Shown here piece after piece: positions 24,118-35,233 of a stretch of DNA of 64,000 nt. Source of the stretch: Cephalotrichum gorgonifer. Its lineage: Eukaryota; Ascomycota; Sordariomycetes; Microascales; Microascaceae. Made by a program: the position numbers and the translations under genes. Within the stretch, counting starts at the first letter, position 1. Each line of letters opens with the position of its first letter. The stretch spans positions 2,629,863 through 2,693,862 of the forward strand of contig ONZQ02000002.1 of the NCBI GenBank assembly GCA_900312665.1, read 5' to 3'. The notes below the pieces were generated by a model that saw only the letters and a list, made by a program, of their open reading frames with translations, was not told the DNA's origin and searched no databases.

Positions 24118-26259
24118 GTTTGGGTTGGATTCAGGGCCGTTGCGAGTATGAGAAGAGAGGTAGAGTCTAAATCTCTGGTAGAGTTTGAGTCGTGACGGAT
24201 GGCAAGAGGGTCCCGCCCTTTATATATTCAAGATTATCGTTCTCCGGCTGGCCAGTTTCACGTATCGACCGGCCGATCCCACCTCCCCCCTCTCCCCCTC
24301 TTCCCCCCCACCCCCCGCATTTTACGCTGTACATTAGATCCTTCCCGTGCCGTGAGAGACCCGGTGTGATACTGGAGATAACACAGAGTAGCGGCACATG
24401 TTACCCAGCTTACCCTTTAATCCCTGCGCCCCCTTCGGTGCGAGGAGGCTCAACCCTGAATGCAGCCACTACTTCCCGGATTTCATTTCCCAATCCGGGA
24501 CATGGCGGCAGAACCAGAATCGCAACTACCAAATTTCTCCACCTCGCTTGTAACCGACTATGCAGTTCGGGGGGTTAGAGCCAATATTTAGGAAGGGAAG
24601 AACTACTCCTTACACCAACAATACTAAGGTAGTGGGGATTGAAGCATTGTTCTTGGTATTGAGGGTCTCACGGGGACGCCACCGATGCGTTTTGAGATTT
24701 GGGGAACGCAAGGGGGAGGGAGGGAGGGTTGGGTTCCATGCGTGGAACATTCTACCGCCAGACTACTCAGTGGCGTGGGTTGTCTTTGTCGTACGTAAAC
24801 TACAACGTCATTTATGGTTCGAAACGGGTATCGAAGGATTTTCTTTCTGGAGGACTTTTGTTGGGAGAATATATTGCCTGCGGACGCGGCCGCATGAGGA
24901 AGGTATATTAACATTTGATGCCTCCTTGGGCCGAGGATTGTTACATGTACATGTAATTCCTGGATGGCGAAGTGGGGAGCACTCAGTGTATGTAACTCTT
25001 GGAGCTGGGCGGAGCTCGTGATTTTCCAGCCATACCATTGACGATGGGGTGGGATGAATTGAAAAAATCAAGAGGTAATAGCTGAGCTCCAAGTACGGAA
25101 GAACAAGATTCTGCCAGGATTGAAGACAAGCGGGGCGGGAGAGGAGTGTGGACGGTAGTACGAGTTTACGCGGTAGGATTTCCAAGGTGAGCGGGAAAGA
25201 GATAATAACTACCCACTGTACCTGCGCAGATTCCGATCTGACATTAATAAGTTACATGTATCCTTGATGACGAGTGACTTCCAGAGCCAACCACACCCAA
25301 CGCTAATATGTGGAGACACCTGCCGTTTCTTTTGTCTCTCATGCGATCAGATCAGCATGGAATCACGAGCTGGGATCATCGCCGCATCGGGTAACAGCTC
25401 AGAACACCGGCCCCGCCCGCCTGGATTTCGGCAACCCAACCCTGTCGACCCACCCCGAATGGGCGAGCGCTAAAGCCCCGAGCAGCTCTTATCTTATCAC
25501 CTTAGAGAGCGGCTCAATAGCGGGTTAGTCCGCGCGCGGGCCTTGGGGCCGTGAATGATCGATTACCTAAACCGGCGACATCAGACGTAAACAAACCCCG
25601 AGCAGCTTGCGCCGATCGCAGACACGATCTGACTCAGGGCCAAGGCGGACGACGAGCTCGACGATAGTAAACACGGGAAGACTTCACGAAATTACGAGAT
25701 TCAAACTTGAAGAAACAATAATCATTCCATATTCCCCGATCCCCCTCCCTTGCTGAAAAATGGTATAATTACAGGCAAAAACACCTCTTTTCCCTCCCGT
25801 CCTGGCCATGCTCCCGTTGTCCCAGCCTAAAAATCCCGCGCGAGGCAAGTTTCTGCCCAAGGGAATAATAACCCGGGACACGAACGCCCTTGCTGCAGAA
25901 GACAGGTAACCTGTGCATAACGCGGAGTGAAATGGCAATGCCCAAAGGACTCCAAATAGCCCGGTCGTAAGGTGGGGCGCAGGTAGAACAAAAAGGCAGA
26001 AACAAACACCAGCCAGGCTAGGGACACCGCCCATCCATTCCAACACCACCGATCGGCTCCCTCTGACCCTCGCGTCATTGAATCCCATAAGTCCCACCGG
26101 AACGCCAGTTCATCACGTCCAGACAAGCAATAACGAAGCCCCTCGAAACCCAAAACCCAAAACCAGTCAAAGATGCAAAATCAAAAGAGAAGAGGGCAAC
26201 TCGCGACGACGCGGGGGAGATGTGTAGGTGTGTCGCCGCGAATGCAAAGACGAGGCCGC
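24118..26259. other. Intergenic region, 2.1 kb
   Basis: This holds the carboxypeptidase promoter (C-rich tract near 24290-24320) and the 3' flank of histone H1. Several open frames of 70-150 codons exist but have no recognisable features and overlap each other. No gene is called. Confidence 0.5.
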
Positions 26260-27143
26260 TTAAGCCGCCGCCTTCTTCTTCTTTGGCGCCGCCTTAGCGG
26301 GGGCGGCAGCGGCGGCCTTCTTCGGCGCGGCAGGCTTCTTGGTCACGCGACCGGTCTTGGTCTTGCTGGCCGCGGGCTTCTTCTCAGTGGAGGCGGCGGC
26401 GGCCTTCTTAGGCGCCGCCTTCTTCGCAGCGGCGGGCTTGGCAGCAGGGGCCTTGGTGACGGCCTTCTTGGGAGCCGCAGCTGGCTTGGCCCCCTCCTTC
26501 TTGGCGGCAGGCTTCGCGGCGTCTTTCTTGGCGGCAGCGGGCTTCTTCTCCTTAGCAGCGGCAGGCTTCTTCTCCTTGGCCGCAGGCTTGGGGGCCGGCG
26601 TCTTCTTGGCGAGCTTGGTACCACCCGAGGGTCCTAGTCGAGGTGTTAGAGAGAAGGCGTGATTGGTAGGGGTAGGTTGAGAGGGAGTACATACCCTTGG
26701 GCTGCTGGAAGACACCCTTCTCGACACCGGCCTTCAGGGCCTTGTTGAAGAGGGAGTCGAACATGTTCTGGGTGACAGTGATGTTGTTGTTGGTCTTGAC
26801 ATACTGCTTGAGCTTCTGTCGGCTAGAACCGTTCCGGTCCTTGAGCTGGATTGTGAGAAAAAAAAAAAACGTTAGTATTGAGATTCACTAAAGAAGGCCA
26901 CCGACTGCGCGGGCCGTGGCTTGCGCGCGTCGAAAGCGATGGGCAGCGCGCTCGACGGGAACGTACATCGACAATCGCGTCCGTGATCATGTCCTGGAGA
27001 TGGAATGTTAGCATTATTGCGTAGAGAAAAGCGCGACCAAGAGCGCGTAGATTGAGGGAGGGAAAACGAACCTGGTAGGTGGGGTGGCTGGAGGTCTTGG
27101 GCTTGGCGGCAGCAGCAGCGCCCTCGGTCTTCTTGGGAGGCAT
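26260..27143 (-). CDS. Linker histone H1
   Basis: Minus-strand exons are 27072-27143, 26967-26993, 26695-26845 and 26260-26633, giving 207 aa. A short N-terminal tail (MPPKKTEG) leads into one winged-helix H15 globular domain at about residues 18-85, with the motifs SSHPTYQDMITDAIVD, RNGSSRQKLKQYV and FNKALKAGVEKGVF. A long C-terminal tail of Ala, Lys and Pro repeats (AAKEKKPAA-type) follows. The protein binds linker DNA at the nucleosome dyad and compacts chromatin. The second exon is a 27-nt microexon coding nine residues of the first helix. The third intron interrupts the domain end. Filamentous ascomycetes usually have one H1 gene, so this is probably the only copy. All three introns have standard donors and AG acceptors. 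Confidence 0.95.
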
Positions 27144-30100
27144 TGTGTCGGGTGTTGGTGGTGGCGTGATTAAATAGAAATTGTTAAGAACCTGGAGGTT
27201 TCGAGAAACTGGAGATGTCGACTTTGGAAAGAGACAAATTTGGAATTGTTTGACGCGAAGGATGGGGGATTGCTGTGGTAGTTAAATGGGAAAACGAAGG
27301 GGGAACGAGGAGGAGAGGCGGTACGCGCGTGGAGGGGACGGGGGGGGGGCTTGTTTATATTCGTGGGCGGGGCCAGTGTGAACGGTGCGCAATCAGTAAA
27401 AATCCAAAATAAATCGGGACACACCAAGCCGGGAAATAATAGTCTGCACCAAGACAAGCCCACCCCCTTTCTCCCCGGCCGGCGCTCATTGCGCCCGTCC
27501 TCTCTTCCTCCATCAATTAATTCTGGACTCCCGGATTCTTTTCTCCCCTTCTTTTCCTTCCCGGGTCGGGTTCCTCCCCCCCTTGAAACTCGCATCTCTG
27601 TACCCTGTTTACCATTCCAAACCTTTTCTGAACAACCGAGGTGCCCGCATTCTCTGTCGAGGCTTGTTTCCCACTCATCCACTTTCCTACATAGAATCGT
27701 CTAGCTAGTGTATAGTTCTTTTCGTTAAACTCTCTTTTGTGTCTTCTTTTGAAGCTTAAAATGGATTGTGTCGTCCTCCGAGCCGTCAGTGCGTGCCCTG
27801 TCGAGGACCCACGGAGGAACACGTACTCGTGACTCTGTACACGTGCTGTTGGATGATGAGGTGGACAAGAGCTTCCCCATTTCCTTCCGAAGCACCCAAC
27901 CCCGTCATTACCCAGTCTTTGATCTGTCCCTTGAATGATTCCATCCGTTTGACACCTGGGACAAGCTGTTCCACATCCCTGGAGGCCCGTCATTTCCCGT
28001 CTCCATCGCCAGCCCGGTGTACTCACAACCCACCTTATGACATCCTCCACCCGCGCGACTTCTCTCCTCCCCCCAGCGACCTCCCTCCCCCCCTTCCTTC
28101 CCTCTCTCCCCTCCGTGCATGCTTAGATCTCATGTTCTCATCCCGTCACTGATAGAGAAGCGCCTCTTGGGAAACCGCACCCGGCCGGGTACCTACCCGG
28201 TTTTCTGATTGGCCAGCTGACCAGACACACCGCACCATCTCCCTCGAGACAGCTCTCCTCCCCCCGCCCGACCTGGCCAGGAGCGAAGTCTCCAATCAAC
28301 CCACCATCCCCCCGAACTTCATCATCCTCCCCGTTCCCTCGAACTCCCTCTTCTTCGCCCGCCACTCTCTTTTTTTCTTGTCTTACCCTCCATTATGATG
28401 CCATGTGTCATTTCTCGTTTCATCACGGTGCGGTGGGCATCGTGCGAACTTTTATCCGCGCATTCGCCTGGCCCGGAAGCGCATTCCCTCGCCCCACACC
28501 CGCACACTATTTTCTCCCAACATTCTCCCCATCATCAGACAGCCAACATTTTGTCGCATTCCAAATAGCTAGCGACCGCGACCGTCGTAGGGGTGATGTT
28601 TCTTGTAGTCATGGAAATTTAATTATGCTCTATCCGTATATATCAATTAATACTATGCGCCGTTTTAATACGGGCCCAATATCAGAGCTGGAACTTGATG
28701 TGTAGGTATTTGGTGTTGGGTGGCGAGATCGCTGGGTCGCAATGCGAAAAAACATGAAGCTATCCCGACATCAGCATCCTCCAACTACTTCCATCCACCA
28801 CCGCCCCCACAACGCGAAAAATATCAGTCTGCCGCCTGGAGTGGATTAAACACATCCGAAATTTTCACTTGTACAGTTTTCCCAGGCGGGGAGGGTTATG
28901 GTTCGCTGGTTCCGTATAAGTGAGTTTCCGCCACCCCGCTTCGGTCGGGCGTGCAGCTCGAGGCCACGATGCATCGCTCCGCGAAGTGTCCAACCCCAAG
29001 TGCACTTCATCCCGATATATCTTTTTGGGTGTCTCAAAGTTCTTCGGTTGGATCATTCTCGGACTTTTGGGTAGTATTGCACGCAGTAATCGTAAATGGG
29101 AGGTCAATCGTGCACGTAGATGGTAGCATGGGTGACGCGCGGTCGCGTCGGAGGCGCGGGGGTACGGGACAAGAACAGAGGAACGACCTCTCAGGAGCCA
29201 GCGAGCCAAATATCTACTACTTTAACAGATGGGAACGGTAGGCCTACCTTGGTGTCAAGATAAAGCCGCGGGATATCTATTCTCAGAGCGATTCTCCCCG
29301 TGTATCGGTGGCGAAAGGGGGTAATGGGTACAAGCGCGCCTGGGCGGTCTCCGACGGCGTGAACATCGCGACTGGATCCTTGGCGGAGACGCGCTCGTTT
29401 AGGGGCCAAATATAGGCCCTCTTGATCCTTTCATTTCGACATCCCGGCTTCAGCTTTTAACACGACATCTAACTTTCGTAAAATGCGGTAACTTGTGTGA
29501 TTCCGTCCCGGTACGTGAGAGGACTGTGTCGCGGCAGAGGGGAAAACTCTGCCAGTCCTACCACAGGGCAAAGAGCTGTAGTGGGGTTCATTGGGAAGCG
29601 GATATGACAAAAATCGGTATCAAGTACGGCTTCAGAAGTTAATCATGACGAGTCGAAAGCTCCCTCAGAGGTCTTAGCTGGTGACGTCGCGGCGGCGGGT
29701 TGGAGGCATCAATCTTGCTTGTGGGATGAGGGGCATCGAGACAGAGGTTGCGCACACCCTGTTACCACTCCCATCCCGCGAGATCTGGTAGTGTAGGTAG
29801 GAAAAAGTCGGGAAACATATTGAGAAAACGAAACAGCGCTCAATCCCCGTCGAAAGAGGGCCGCAAGACGTCTCCGGGTCGAGATCGTTCTTCGTGGCCC
29901 GTCGCGTTCATCGCGTCCGGTGGTGTTTGTAGTCTGGATGATCGTCTTTACATAATCACGATCGTTATGTAATATACATCATACGAGTGGAGACAGTGGA
30001 GACAGTGGAGACAGTGGAGACAGTGGGCCCGTGCTCCAGACAGCTGGACACCCTCTGTCACATTGAAGTGATACACATCACGGGATCTCCTCCCTTGCAC

Positions 30101-31380
30101 CGTGCGTGTTTTCAAAGATGGTTAAGACTCCATCCATTCTAATCCTTCCCACCCATCGCCCACGATCTTCTTCAGTGCCTACAAGCTACTTCTATTCATT
30201 CCCATTCGCCGTTTATATTCGCCAGCCGAGGTCCTTGTAACCCTGGCATCTCACCGTCGCTTCATTCGCTCTACTAAGAGACCTCATCATCTTACCCAAA
30301 TTCCCGTCGGAAGCTGAAAGCTATCATCTTAGAGAGCGGCCGCCTCCGCTAACCTCCCATATTTGAGTTGAGAAGTTCCTTGCCCGGGCTGCAGGGGAAC
30401 CGTGTATTCGTACGGGCATAGAGGTAGAGTATCTCCAGCTTCGACAAATCAACCATCAGCCCCTGATGATCTGCTCGCCGCGTGTTCCTCCCAGTCGTGT
30501 TTTGCGTGCGTGAATCCCCAGGCTCAGTGGGCGTGATTCACACGCCCCCTCAGAGCTCATCCCCATTGAAGTCCCACTCGCGACGAGAATTCTGCGCGGC
30601 GGTCACTCAATAGAGCTAGTACTGGCATCGCTAGAAAGGAGAATCTCGTGATAAGAGCAGCCAGACTAGGCATGATATATTACACGTCAGGACCGGGCGG
30701 TATTTGAAAGTGGCCGGGATTATAAGTCTAAATACTAGTCATTGCACCCAATGATGGCAGCGGCCTTTTGTGGACTTTGGCGCTGAACGGCTATCGCAAG
30801 TATCTGGTGGTATTCAGGACCGAATGCACAGTGCTTCTTCAGTCGCTTGGCCAAATTTTGGCCTTAAGGCCGGGCGCCTATACATCGACACAGTGGTCAA
30901 CACGGTCCAGCGGTGCAAGGTACACGGTTGGACGCGAGCATGCAGGCGGGTGGCACAATCGTTCTTGCTCATAGTCATTTGAAACAGCCACTCAAACGTC
31001 ACTCAACTGCGGGGTTCTGGCCGACGCCGCGTGTTCCCAAGCCATGGCTTCCTGTTTTGGACATCTACCCCACCAATGGAACTTGGCAGATGACGCCTAT
31101 GCATCAATTCACCAACACCAAGAGAGTATGCAAGCTTACTGGTACCTTGGCTGGATTGAGATGATAATCTTGGCTCTTTGGAGCTTTGGCGCTAGGCTTG
31201 AGCTGACATGACCACCGTTCTCGCTCGCACCAGCCCCTCCCCCTCGCCAATCCTGCTGCTGCCGTGGCGTTTTTCACAAGTTCACGAACAGGTTCTTCGT
31301 AGATCACCGGATCCAATCACCACAACAGGCCCGGCGCCACAGACTACCTCGCACTCTACACCCTACGAAAACCCTCCACC
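27144..31380. other. Gene-free tract of 4.2 kb
   Basis: This lies between the divergent histone H1 (minus) and phospholipase C (plus) genes. The left 1 kb is C/T-rich promoter-like sequence; a TATA-like ATATAAACAA (minus strand) sits at 27351-27360, about 210 bp upstream of the H1 start. The middle holds a 9-bp minisatellite. No open frame looked like a gene. Confidence 0.45.
29986..30027. repeat. 9-bp minisatellite
   Basis: Four perfect consecutive copies of AGTGGAGAC plus a partial fifth copy. It lies in a gene-free spacer. Confidence 0.92.
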
Positions 31381-33195
31381 ATGTCGGAATCCTCGAATCC
31401 GGCGTCCCGCTTCGGCAACTTGAATCTCGACAATCTGAACCTCGACAAGCTGAACCTCGACAAGCTGAAGAACTTCGACAAGTTGAACCTCCAGAAGCTG
31501 AACCCCCTCTCCAAGCGCAAGCCCATCGACGAAGATGACGAAGGCGACAAAATGGACCCGGCGGCCATCGCCGGCGGTGGCCATGTCTTAAGCAATGCCG
31601 CGGCCGAGGCCGTAAGTCACCTCCGCGTCAGCAAGGCCCTGGAGGCCTTCCTCGCCGACCACGCGGTACCCAAGATAAACGCGAAAGACCCCACCCCCGA
31701 GGTCCGCGCCCTCCTCAGCAGGCCTCACCTCAAGATTCCCGCCGTCGACAGGTCACATACACTTGACCAGTACTTCGTCAGCTCGAGCCATAACACGTAC
31801 CTGACGGCGCACCAGCTGTACGGGACCTCCTCCGTCGACGGGTACAGGTCGACCCTCGAGGCGGGGTTCCGATGTGTCGAGATTGACGCCTGGGATCACG
31901 ATGATAACAAGGAGGAGCCAAAGGTCACGCACGGCTACACGCTGGTGTCGAACATACCCTTCCGCCATGTATGCGAGGTGGTGCGGGAGGTGGTGGACAA
32001 GGAAGCTAAGGAGACTAGCGAGCAAGGGGGGCATCACCCCGCCCCGATCTTGATCTCGCTAGAGAACCACTGCGATGCGCATGGGCAGATGCGTCTCGTG
32101 GAGATCATGAAGGAGGTCCTCGGTCACCGCCTACTCAGTGAGCCGATCCTCAAGGACGGCAATGGCGTGGACTACGATACGGCGAAGCACGTACGCCTGA
32201 GTGACATGGGGGGCAAAGTCGCCGTCATTGTTGAATACCACCTCCCGGACGAGCACCCCGACAGCGACTCTTCTTCATCTTCTGACGACTCGGATGAGGA
32301 GGAAGACAAGTCCGCCCGGAAGAACTACAAGGACAAGAAGCATACCGCGCCCCCGACCATCATCATCCCCGAGCTCGCGGCCCTCGGAGTCTACGCCCAG
32401 TCCGTCAAGCCCGGGAACAACTCGTGGTTCGACCCCGGCGAGCTCATCGGCGCACCCCACCACCACCTCATCAACGTCTCTGAGTCCGGCCTGCGCTCCC
32501 ACATGCCCTCCGAGAACTCCAAGATCGTCAAGCATAACGCGCAGCACCTGATGCGAGTATTCCCAAAGGGTACGAGGATCTCGTCGCGGAACCTCAAGCC
32601 CACGCCCTTTTGGGGCATCGGCGCTCAGATCTGCGCACTCAACTGGCAGTCCTTCGACGCCAGCATGCAGATCAACGAGGCCATGTTCGTCGGCACGGAC
32701 GGCTACGTACTGAAGCCCGCTGGCCTCCGGACGGGTGGTAACGGGAGGCCGACCACGGGTGGGAGGAAGAAGCTCAGGCTACATGTCGCGGGCGCCACCG
32801 ACGTGCCGACGGATAAGGACCCCAAGGATATCCGTCCCTACCTGACCTGCGTACTGGTCCACCCAGACGACCTCGAGGGCGACCTGCCGAAGAGGAAGAC
32901 GGCGCCGTACAAGCAGCATAAGCTGGAGTTCCTGCACCGCGGGGAGAACCCCCCGCCCACGGACCCGCTGTGGGACGAGACGCTGGAGTGGGAGTACGAG
33001 GACAGCGAGCTGGTTTTCCTGCGAATGCTTATCAAGAGCGACGACCGCTTTTCCAACAATCCAATCTTGGGGGTGTCGGCTGTGAAGGTCATGAATCTAG
33101 TCAAGAATGAGTGGAGGTTTATCACGATGCTGGATCTACGGGGGAAGCAAACGAACTGTACTCTGCTTGTCAAATTCGAGGTGTCCGACGCTTAG
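31381..33195 (+). CDS. Phosphoinositide-specific phospholipase C (delta-like)
   Basis: An intronless frame of 604 aa. The enzyme hydrolyses PtdIns(4,5)P2 to IP3 and diacylglycerol at membranes. The X box (about residues 122-280) shows SSHNTY (catalytic His and Ca-binding Asn), CVEIDAWD (Ca-binding Glu/Asp), THGYTL (second catalytic His) and ILISLENHC (Ca-binding Glu). An acidic Ser/Asp/Glu linker (about 295-315) separates it from the Y box (about 335-450; FSSRNLK-like ISSRNLKPTPFWGIG and GYVLKPAGLR). A C2 domain (about 460-600) follows. No PH domain or clear EF-hands are present, so this is a short fungal form. The N-terminal 50 residues contain a run of NLDKL-like pentapeptides, unusual for the family. 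The ATG context is ACCATGT. Confidence 0.94.
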   Translation: MSESSNPASRFGNLNLDNLNLDKLNLDKLKNFDKLNLQKLNPLSKRKPIDEDDEGDKMDPAAIAGGGHVLSNAAAEAVSHLRVSKALEAFLADHAVPKINAKDPTPEVRALLSRPHLKIPAVDRSHTLDQYFVSSSHNTYLTAHQLYGTSSVDGYRSTLEAGFRCVEIDAWDHDDNKEEPKVTHGYTLVSNIPFRHVCEVVREVVDKEAKETSEQGGHHPAPILISLENHCDAHGQMRLVEIMKEVLGHRLLSEPILKDGNGVDYDTAKHVRLSDMGGKVAVIVEYHLPDEHPDSDSSSSSDDSDEEEDKSARKNYKDKKHTAPPTIIIPELAALGVYAQSVKPGNNSWFDPGELIGAPHHHLINVSESGLRSHMPSENSKIVKHNAQHLMRVFPKGTRISSRNLKPTPFWGIGAQICALNWQSFDASMQINEAMFVGTDGYVLKPAGLRTGGNGRPTTGGRKKLRLHVAGATDVPTDKDPKDIRPYLTCVLVHPDDLEGDLPKRKTAPYKQHKLEFLHRGENPPPTDPLWDETLEWEYEDSELVFLRMLIKSDDRFSNNPILGVSAVKVMNLVKNEWRFITMLDLRGKQTNCTLLVKFEVSDA

Positions 33196-33356
33196 AGGGT
33201 GATTGATTGACATTTCTAGTTTACATTGCCTTGATGGGAAAGAAAGAGATCTTATTTTTTTTTTGTCAATTATCTCGATGTCATTACGAGATCTGGATGA
33301 TATTTCTTTGCGTTGGCGACACTCCAATTCCAGACATTTAGCACATTAATTAGCCT

Positions 33357-34787
33357 TCAAATCATCTCGGTCCCATCCCACGTGGTCTTCCCCGTTGGCG
33401 GCCCCCCTGAACCGACATGTTCCTTCCCCCCCTTCCTTGACGGGTCCCACGGCCTGCCGATCCGCGCCGTCCACGTCAGGGTCCAAGTATACATCCTCTC
33501 CCCGTACCCCTTCTCGAGGAGGTGTATCCTGTCAGCGGACCACGCCTCTTCCGTGTCTTCCGGCTGAGTCTGGCTATGCATATACCACGGGCGGTTGAAG
33601 CAAGGCGTGCCCCTCCAGCTCATCTTCTCCACGGGGTTCCCCTGCACGGAGAGATACGTGAACCCGTCCGGGCGGGGTCCAAGAGGGAACCGCCAGACGC
33701 GCGACGCCCACTCAGCCAACTCCCTCATGTCGGATACTCCGCTCGGGTCTGTGTCGAAGTCCATAATCAGTGTCTTGAGGCGGGGGAGGTAGCGGAAGGA
33801 CTCTGCCCAGGCGTGCTCGTTCCACTGGACGGGCGGCTCCCATTCAGCATCAGGGGACTCAGGCGGAGGTGGCCCCGAGCCGAAGTCGGCGGTGGACGCC
33901 ATGTTAGCCCGGAGGGTGTTGGAGCCCAGGTCCGGGCAGTACGGGTCCCAAAAAGCCGGGAAGGGCATAGACGGGACCAGTATGGAGATGCGCAGGTACT
34001 CGATGCGGCGGAGGAGGTTCGGAGGCTCGGCGCAGAGGCTCCAGAGGCACTTCGGTCCCTTCTTGAAGAGCTCGTTGCAGTGGAGGTGTGCGGAGTTGAT
34101 GTCGTTCCTCTGAGGAGGCGTGAGGCGGCGATAGAGAGATATGGTAGCGTCGTACGCCTCGCTCTGGGTCTCGCGCGGTGCGTAGTTACTCCAGATGTGT
34201 AGGGTAAAATTTGCCGGAATCATATCGCGGGTCTCGAGGTAGATGCGGCGGCAGACCAGGATTAGGGGGCTTCTGAGCTCAGGGGCGCCGAGGCACCCGG
34301 GTCTTAGCCAGCTTAGGCGGTACTTTTTCATTGAAGACACCAGATTAATAGGCGAATAAGTCGGGGACGGGGTGGTTATACTTGAGTCCCCGTCGATTTT
34401 TGGAGTCCAGTCGTCGTCGCTGTCGTCGGACTCGTACTCGCCCTCATCGTCCTCCTCATTCCCCATGGAGCTTATAAAGTCCGTGAGTACCTCATCCTCA
34501 TCCTCATCCTCATCCGTCTCGTATTCGGAGTCATCTCCAGGATCCTCGTCGGTAAACCGCGCCGACTCAACAGATGAGTCGAATACACCGTCATTTCCAG
34601 GCTCGAGATCATGATCGTGTCGAATCCGGAAGTTGTGGCGTATAGGGTCATGGTAGTACTCTTCCATCGCCAGCTCGAAGATTATCAGGCGAACCTCGAG
34701 GGGAAGACTGCAGTAGAGAGGGCTTTGGATCTGATGGTCGACCACCCAATCGGCGGTGCGATCCTGTACGGGTGTAGACATACTCAT
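33357..34787 (-). CDS. Acidic F-box-like (2EXR/DUF7730-type) protein
   Basis: An intronless frame of 476 aa. The motif LPLEVRLIIFELAMEEY at about residues 29-45 is the F-box-like opening seen in a large family of fungal hypothetical proteins. Further on, SPLILVCRRIYLETRDMIPANF is the companion block of that family. Between them lies a strongly acidic region (about 75-145) of Asp/Glu runs, encoded partly by a TCATCC simple repeat on the plus strand. If the F-box is functional the protein would recruit substrates to an SCF ubiquitin ligase; this is not shown. No signal peptide or membrane helix is evident. The 3' end lies 160 bp from the convergent phospholipase C gene. Confidence 0.8.
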   Translation of the reverse strand: MSMSTPVQDRTADWVVDHQIQSPLYCSLPLEVRLIIFELAMEEYYHDPIRHNFRIRHDHDLEPGNDGVFDSSVESARFTDEDPGDDSEYETDEDEDEDEVLTDFISSMGNEEDDEGEYESDDSDDDWTPKIDGDSSITTPSPTYSPINLVSSMKKYRLSWLRPGCLGAPELRSPLILVCRRIYLETRDMIPANFTLHIWSNYAPRETQSEAYDATISLYRRLTPPQRNDINSAHLHCNELFKKGPKCLWSLCAEPPNLLRRIEYLRISILVPSMPFPAFWDPYCPDLGSNTLRANMASTADFGSGPPPPESPDAEWEPPVQWNEHAWAESFRYLPRLKTLIMDFDTDPSGVSDMRELAEWASRVWRFPLGPRPDGFTYLSVQGNPVEKMSWRGTPCFNRPWYMHSQTQPEDTEEAWSADRIHLLEKGYGERMYTWTLTWTARIGRPWDPSRKGGKEHVGSGGPPTGKTTWDGTEMI

Positions 34788-35233
34788 GATCCCTCCGCGG
34801 TACGGTTGGCATATGTGGTGTCACATGCGAAAGATGTCTTGTAATGTGAACTTGGGTAATGCTATGCCCCTATGAAAGAAGCAGTCTCAGACATGACGCC
34901 AAAAGAGAGATGTTGTGAGGAAATACAGCTGCCTAGTTCCACTCCCTCCCCTTCCATAGGATAAGAAGACTGTGTGTCAGCAAGCTGCACCTGCTTCATC
35001 GAATCGGGGATGACACATCACGTCAGCCTGCATGCACTTCTTCGCGACTCGTTGGTAACATGATGCTGCCTAACAACAAGCAGTGGATGAATCAAATGGC
35101 CAAGGCCTTCTGTCTAACCTTGCATTAAGAGAACCATACACACCAACACTACATCCTACAGCCCGACCATCGCTGGGGAAAGAGCGAAAGCAAAATTCCG
35201 TAATTAGTCCATCCTTGCCTACACCAAGCTCTG
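34788..35233. other. Short intergenic region
   Basis: Promoter of the F-box-like gene and 3' flank of the oxidoreductase, both on the minus strand. Nothing further seen. Confidence 0.5.

Noticed and set aside
24560..25021. 153-codon plus-strand frame
   Set aside because: No recognisable domain, overlapping frames on the other strand, and no promoter or splice context.
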